From positions 1 through 16,811 of the forward strand of contig CALKHV010000060.1 of the NCBI GenBank assembly GCA_937988865.1: DNA of 16,811 nucleotides, written 5' to 3'. Numbering within the stretch: position 1 is the first letter of the stretch; each line of letters begins with the position of its first letter. Positions 14,905 through 16,811 of this stretch are shown here, piece after piece. The notes beneath the pieces are model-generated. The model saw only the letters and a list, made by a program, of their open reading frames with translations. It was not told where the DNA came from and made no database searches. The stretch is from an uncultured Propionibacteriaceae bacterium (GTDB lineage Bacteria > Actinomycetota > Actinomycetes > Propionibacteriales > Propionibacteriaceae). Both the position numbers and the translations under genes were made by a program.

Positions 14905-16212
14905 CTACTTGGGCAGCGGCATCGGACGCTGCGGGTCGATGGTGTCCGCGGCGGTGAAGAAGTTCTCCAGCGGGGTCGTGTGGCCGTCCAACTCGCGCTG
15001 CATCGTGATGCCGTCCACGTTGATACGAGCTTGTCGCCATGAATTGCGCGTCAGCTGTGACCACGCGGCGGTGGAGGCGTCGATGGGGAAGAAGTACTCA
15101 AACCCTTCGTGGCCGTTCAGGAACGCGAACTTCTCGTTGTCGGCCGTGTACTCGGCCATCCCGCTGATGTCTGCACCAAAGGGGTAGACCAGTTCGTCGG
15201 TCGCCCCCACGATGGGGCGCACCTCACGGTCCCACCGTTGCGCGTCCGCCTGGATCCGTGAAAGTGAAGCGGTGGTCAGGTCGATGTGCCCCCAGGTGTG
15301 GCTGGCGAACTGCCAGCCGTCAGCCTTGAGCGCGTCCGCGACCAGCTTCGCCTGCTGGCCCTGGGCACGGGTGTGGGGTGTGTCGCCGTACGTCCTGATG
15401 GAGCTGCGATAGCCCAGGACGCCGTTGTAGCCGGTCACGGCGAGGATCCCCTTGTCCCCATGGAACGAGAAGTCCGGGTGTTCCCGCACGAAGTCATCGA
15501 GGATCGTCGGGACGTCGTACGAGCCGAGATGGTCGCCGCCCATCGCGTCGCGGTAGGTGTTGGTGACACGACCGTTGACCACTGTGAGGTTCGAGGCAAA
15601 CCCGGAGTCGGTCATGTATTCGTAGTAGTTGACGTCATCCACCGACAACACAAGGGGCGTCTTCCCGGGCGGGAGCAGCAGCTTGGCCCGGCGCAAGGTG
15701 CCCGCGGCGTCCTTGGTGACCAGCCGTTGCGGGTGCACAAGCACGTACCCCCGCTGGTAGATCTGCTCGATCTGGGCACGGAACTCACCGATCGTGACCA
15801 TGTACTGCGCGTAGCCCACACGTCGGGGCTCGCCCTCGGCGAACGCTCGCGCCGGGTCGACGATCAGCGAGTGGTAGAACAGGTGCGACACCTGCGTGGT
15901 GTCCGGCCACGGTTGGAGGAGCTCTTGCTCCCGTTCAATGTCGGCGAGGGCCTGCGTCGCGGCCTCGGACGAATCGTGGGCAAGCAGCTTCTTCGCCCCC
16001 GCGTAGTCGTACTGGGCAGCGAGAAGTTCAGCGGCGGGAACCGGAGACGTCGCATCGGCTTCGGCGGTGGTGGATTGATCCGCAGTTCCGCTGTGTGAGC
16101 CTTGCCCACCCTCACCGAGGGTCGAACAACCGGCCAGCAAGCCGATCGATCCGGCCAGCAGCCAGGCGGCGATCACCGCGGCGGCACGTCGCGTCCGCCT
16201 TCGTCCAATCAT
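14905..16212 (-). CDS. Polysaccharide-deacetylase-like (NodB-fold) lipoprotein
   Basis: A 435-residue exported lipoprotein. A basic N-terminus (M-I-G-R-R-R-T-R-R), a hydrophobic stretch and the lipobox L-L-A-G-C (Cys29) predict lipid anchoring on the outer face of the membrane. The C-terminal two thirds show NodB deacetylase motifs: L-S-V-D192-D193-V in place of TFDD, S-H305-T-W-G-H309-I-D-L (the metal-binding HxxxH), and L-V-Y-P-F-G. These enzymes remove N- or O-acetyl groups from cell-wall or exopolysaccharides. The region between the lipobox and residue about 130 is helical and unassigned. The ATG at 16212 has GGGAGGA 3 nt upstream; a GTG/ATG further up at 16251 would add residues before the signal sequence and is unlikely. 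It is divergent from a glucosidase gene. Confidence 0.87.
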   Translation of the reverse strand: MIGRRRTRRAAAVIAAWLLAGSIGLLAGCSTLGEGGQGSHSGTADQSTTAEADATSPVPAAELLAAQYDYAGAKKLLAHDSSEAATQALADIEREQELLQPWPDTTQVSHLFYHSLIVDPARAFAEGEPRRVGYAQYMVTIGEFRAQIEQIYQRGYVLVHPQRLVTKDAAGTLRRAKLLLPPGKTPLVLSVDDVNYYEYMTDSGFASNLTVVNGRVTNTYRDAMGGDHLGSYDVPTILDDFVREHPDFSFHGDKGILAVTGYNGVLGYRSSIRTYGDTPHTRAQGQQAKLVADALKADGWQFASHTWGHIDLTTASLSRIQADAQRWDREVRPIVGATDELVYPFGADISGMAEYTADNEKFAFLNGHEGFEYFFPIDASTAAWSQLTRNSWRQARINVDGITMQRELDGHTTPLENFFTAADTIDPQRPMPLPK

Positions 16213-16351
16213 GCGTCCTCCCTGCTCCGCGCCACAGGACCACGGGCCCACACCTACTCATCGAAGAGTACGTCCGAGAGTGGAACCCCTTGGTGACGCG
16301 GTGAGCCGGGCGATTCGCCGCGCGTCCAGCGGGTAGTAATGACCCAAGGAG
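16213..16351. promoter_or_regulatory. Divergent promoter region with a 16-bp inverted repeat
   Basis: The 139-bp gap separates the divergent lipoprotein and glucosidase genes. It contains TACTC-ATCGAA-GAGTA at 16255-16270, a 16-bp inverted repeat with one mismatched pair, which is a candidate operator. On the minus strand TACTCT (16270-16265) also has the TAnnnT form. On the plus strand TAGTAAT (16334-16340) lies 11 nt before the glucosidase ATG. The lipoprotein RBS GGGAGGA is at 16216-16222. I see no clear -35 on either strand. Confidence 0.35.
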
Positions 16352-16811
16352 ATGAAGCCGGGTCCGGGCCAGAGGGCCGAGCATGAGCGGCTGGCCGCGT
16401 CCACCGATGACCTCGCACCCTGGCGGTTGTGGGGACCCTACCTGTCGGGGCGGCAGTGGGGCACCGTCCGGGAGGACTACTCGGCCAACGGGGACGCCTG
16501 GTCGTTCTTCCCGTTCGACCACGCGCACCGCCGCGCCTACCGCTGGGGCGAGGACGGGATTGCCGGCCTGTGTGACCGTTTCGGTTTCCTGAACCTGGCC
16601 CCCGCGTTCTGGAACGGTCACGATGACCGTCTGAAGGAGCGCCTGTTCGGGCTGACGAACAGCCAGGGGAACCACGGTGAGGACGCCAAGGAGTTCTGGT
16701 GGCACCTCGACGCCACCCCGACACACTCGTATGCCGAGTACCTCTGCCGCCATCCGCAGGCGGCCTACCCGTACCAACAGCTTGTCGAGGAGGGCTCGCG
16801 GCGACGACATC
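16352..16811 (+). CDS. MGH1-type (GH63-like) glucosidase, 3' partial
   Basis: The first 153 residues of a gene that runs off the right edge. The sequence shows the family's highly conserved start: [18 protein letters not shown], then [36 protein letters not shown] and DATPTHSY. Members are large cytosolic-looking glycoside hydrolases (roughly 850-900 residues in actinobacteria) of the mannosyl-oligosaccharide glucosidase-like fold, acting on alpha-glucosides; the natural substrate here is unknown. There is no signal peptide. An in-frame stop at 16340-16342 leaves ATG 16352 as the only good start. AAGGAG (16346-16351) touches that ATG, which is too close for normal Shine-Dalgarno pairing, so a very short or leaderless transcript is possible. 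Confidence 0.88.
   Translation, partial: MKPGPGQRAEHERLAASTDDLAPWRLWGPYLSGRQWGTVREDYSANGDAWSFFPFDHAHRRAYRWGEDGIAGLCDRFGFLNLAPAFWNGHDDRLKERLFGLTNSQGNHGEDAKEFWWHLDATPTHSYAEYLCRHPQAAYPYQQLVEEGSRRRH

Overview
The window is high-GC bacterial DNA with dense, mostly tightly spaced genes, Shine-Dalgarno leaders of the GGAGG type and several GTG starts. A CnaB/DUF11 surface protein with a sortase-like tail, an ANTAR-domain kinase, a GntP permease and an MGH1-type glucosidase fit an actinobacterium (Actinomycetota). I cannot fix the genus. No rRNA, tRNA, IS element, CRISPR array or phage gene is visible, and no gene-free stretch exceeds 300 bases.

Layout. (1) 2-4018 (+): 3' part of a very long secreted adhesin/pilin-like protein with seven CnaB-type domains, two DUF11 domains and a non-canonical cell-wall sorting tail, closed by a strong hairpin at 4055-4086. 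(2) 7390-4172 (-): a cytosolic hybrid histidine kinase, PAS-GAF-HisKA-HATPase-REC-PAS-GAF-ANTAR, ending in an RNA-binding antitermination domain. (3) 11715-7531 (-): a compact three-gene cassette of an M4 (thermolysin-type) metalloprotease without a visible signal peptide, an archaemetzincin-like protein that has lost its zinc-site histidines, and a CHAT-domain (caspase-like) cysteine protease with a C-terminal helical, HEAT-like region. The genes overlap or are 13 bp apart, so they should be co-expressed. (4) 14239-11890 (-): a hexose-6-phosphate mutarotase followed by a GntP-family gluconate-type permease, with a hairpin terminator at 11836-11867. (5) 14435-14851 (+): a small SRPBCC-fold protein. 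(6) 16212-14905 (-): a polysaccharide-deacetylase-like lipoprotein, divergent from (7) 16352-end (+): the N-terminal part of an MGH1/GH63-type glucosidase.

How they may work together. The sugar genes (mutarotase/GntP, and the divergent deacetylase and glucosidase) look like ordinary accessory carbohydrate functions. The most unusual part is the protease cassette: three different peptidase folds in one operon, one apparently catalytically dead and one a zymogen-type metalloprotease with no export signal. A plausible but untested reading is an intracellular, proteolysis-triggered response (stress, regulated death or defence) in which the CHAT protease acts on the M4 proenzyme and the dead metzincin serves as sensor or scaffold. 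The kinase gene lies 140 bp downstream on the same strand, but its own strong ribosome binding site and different codon use suggest it is a separate unit.
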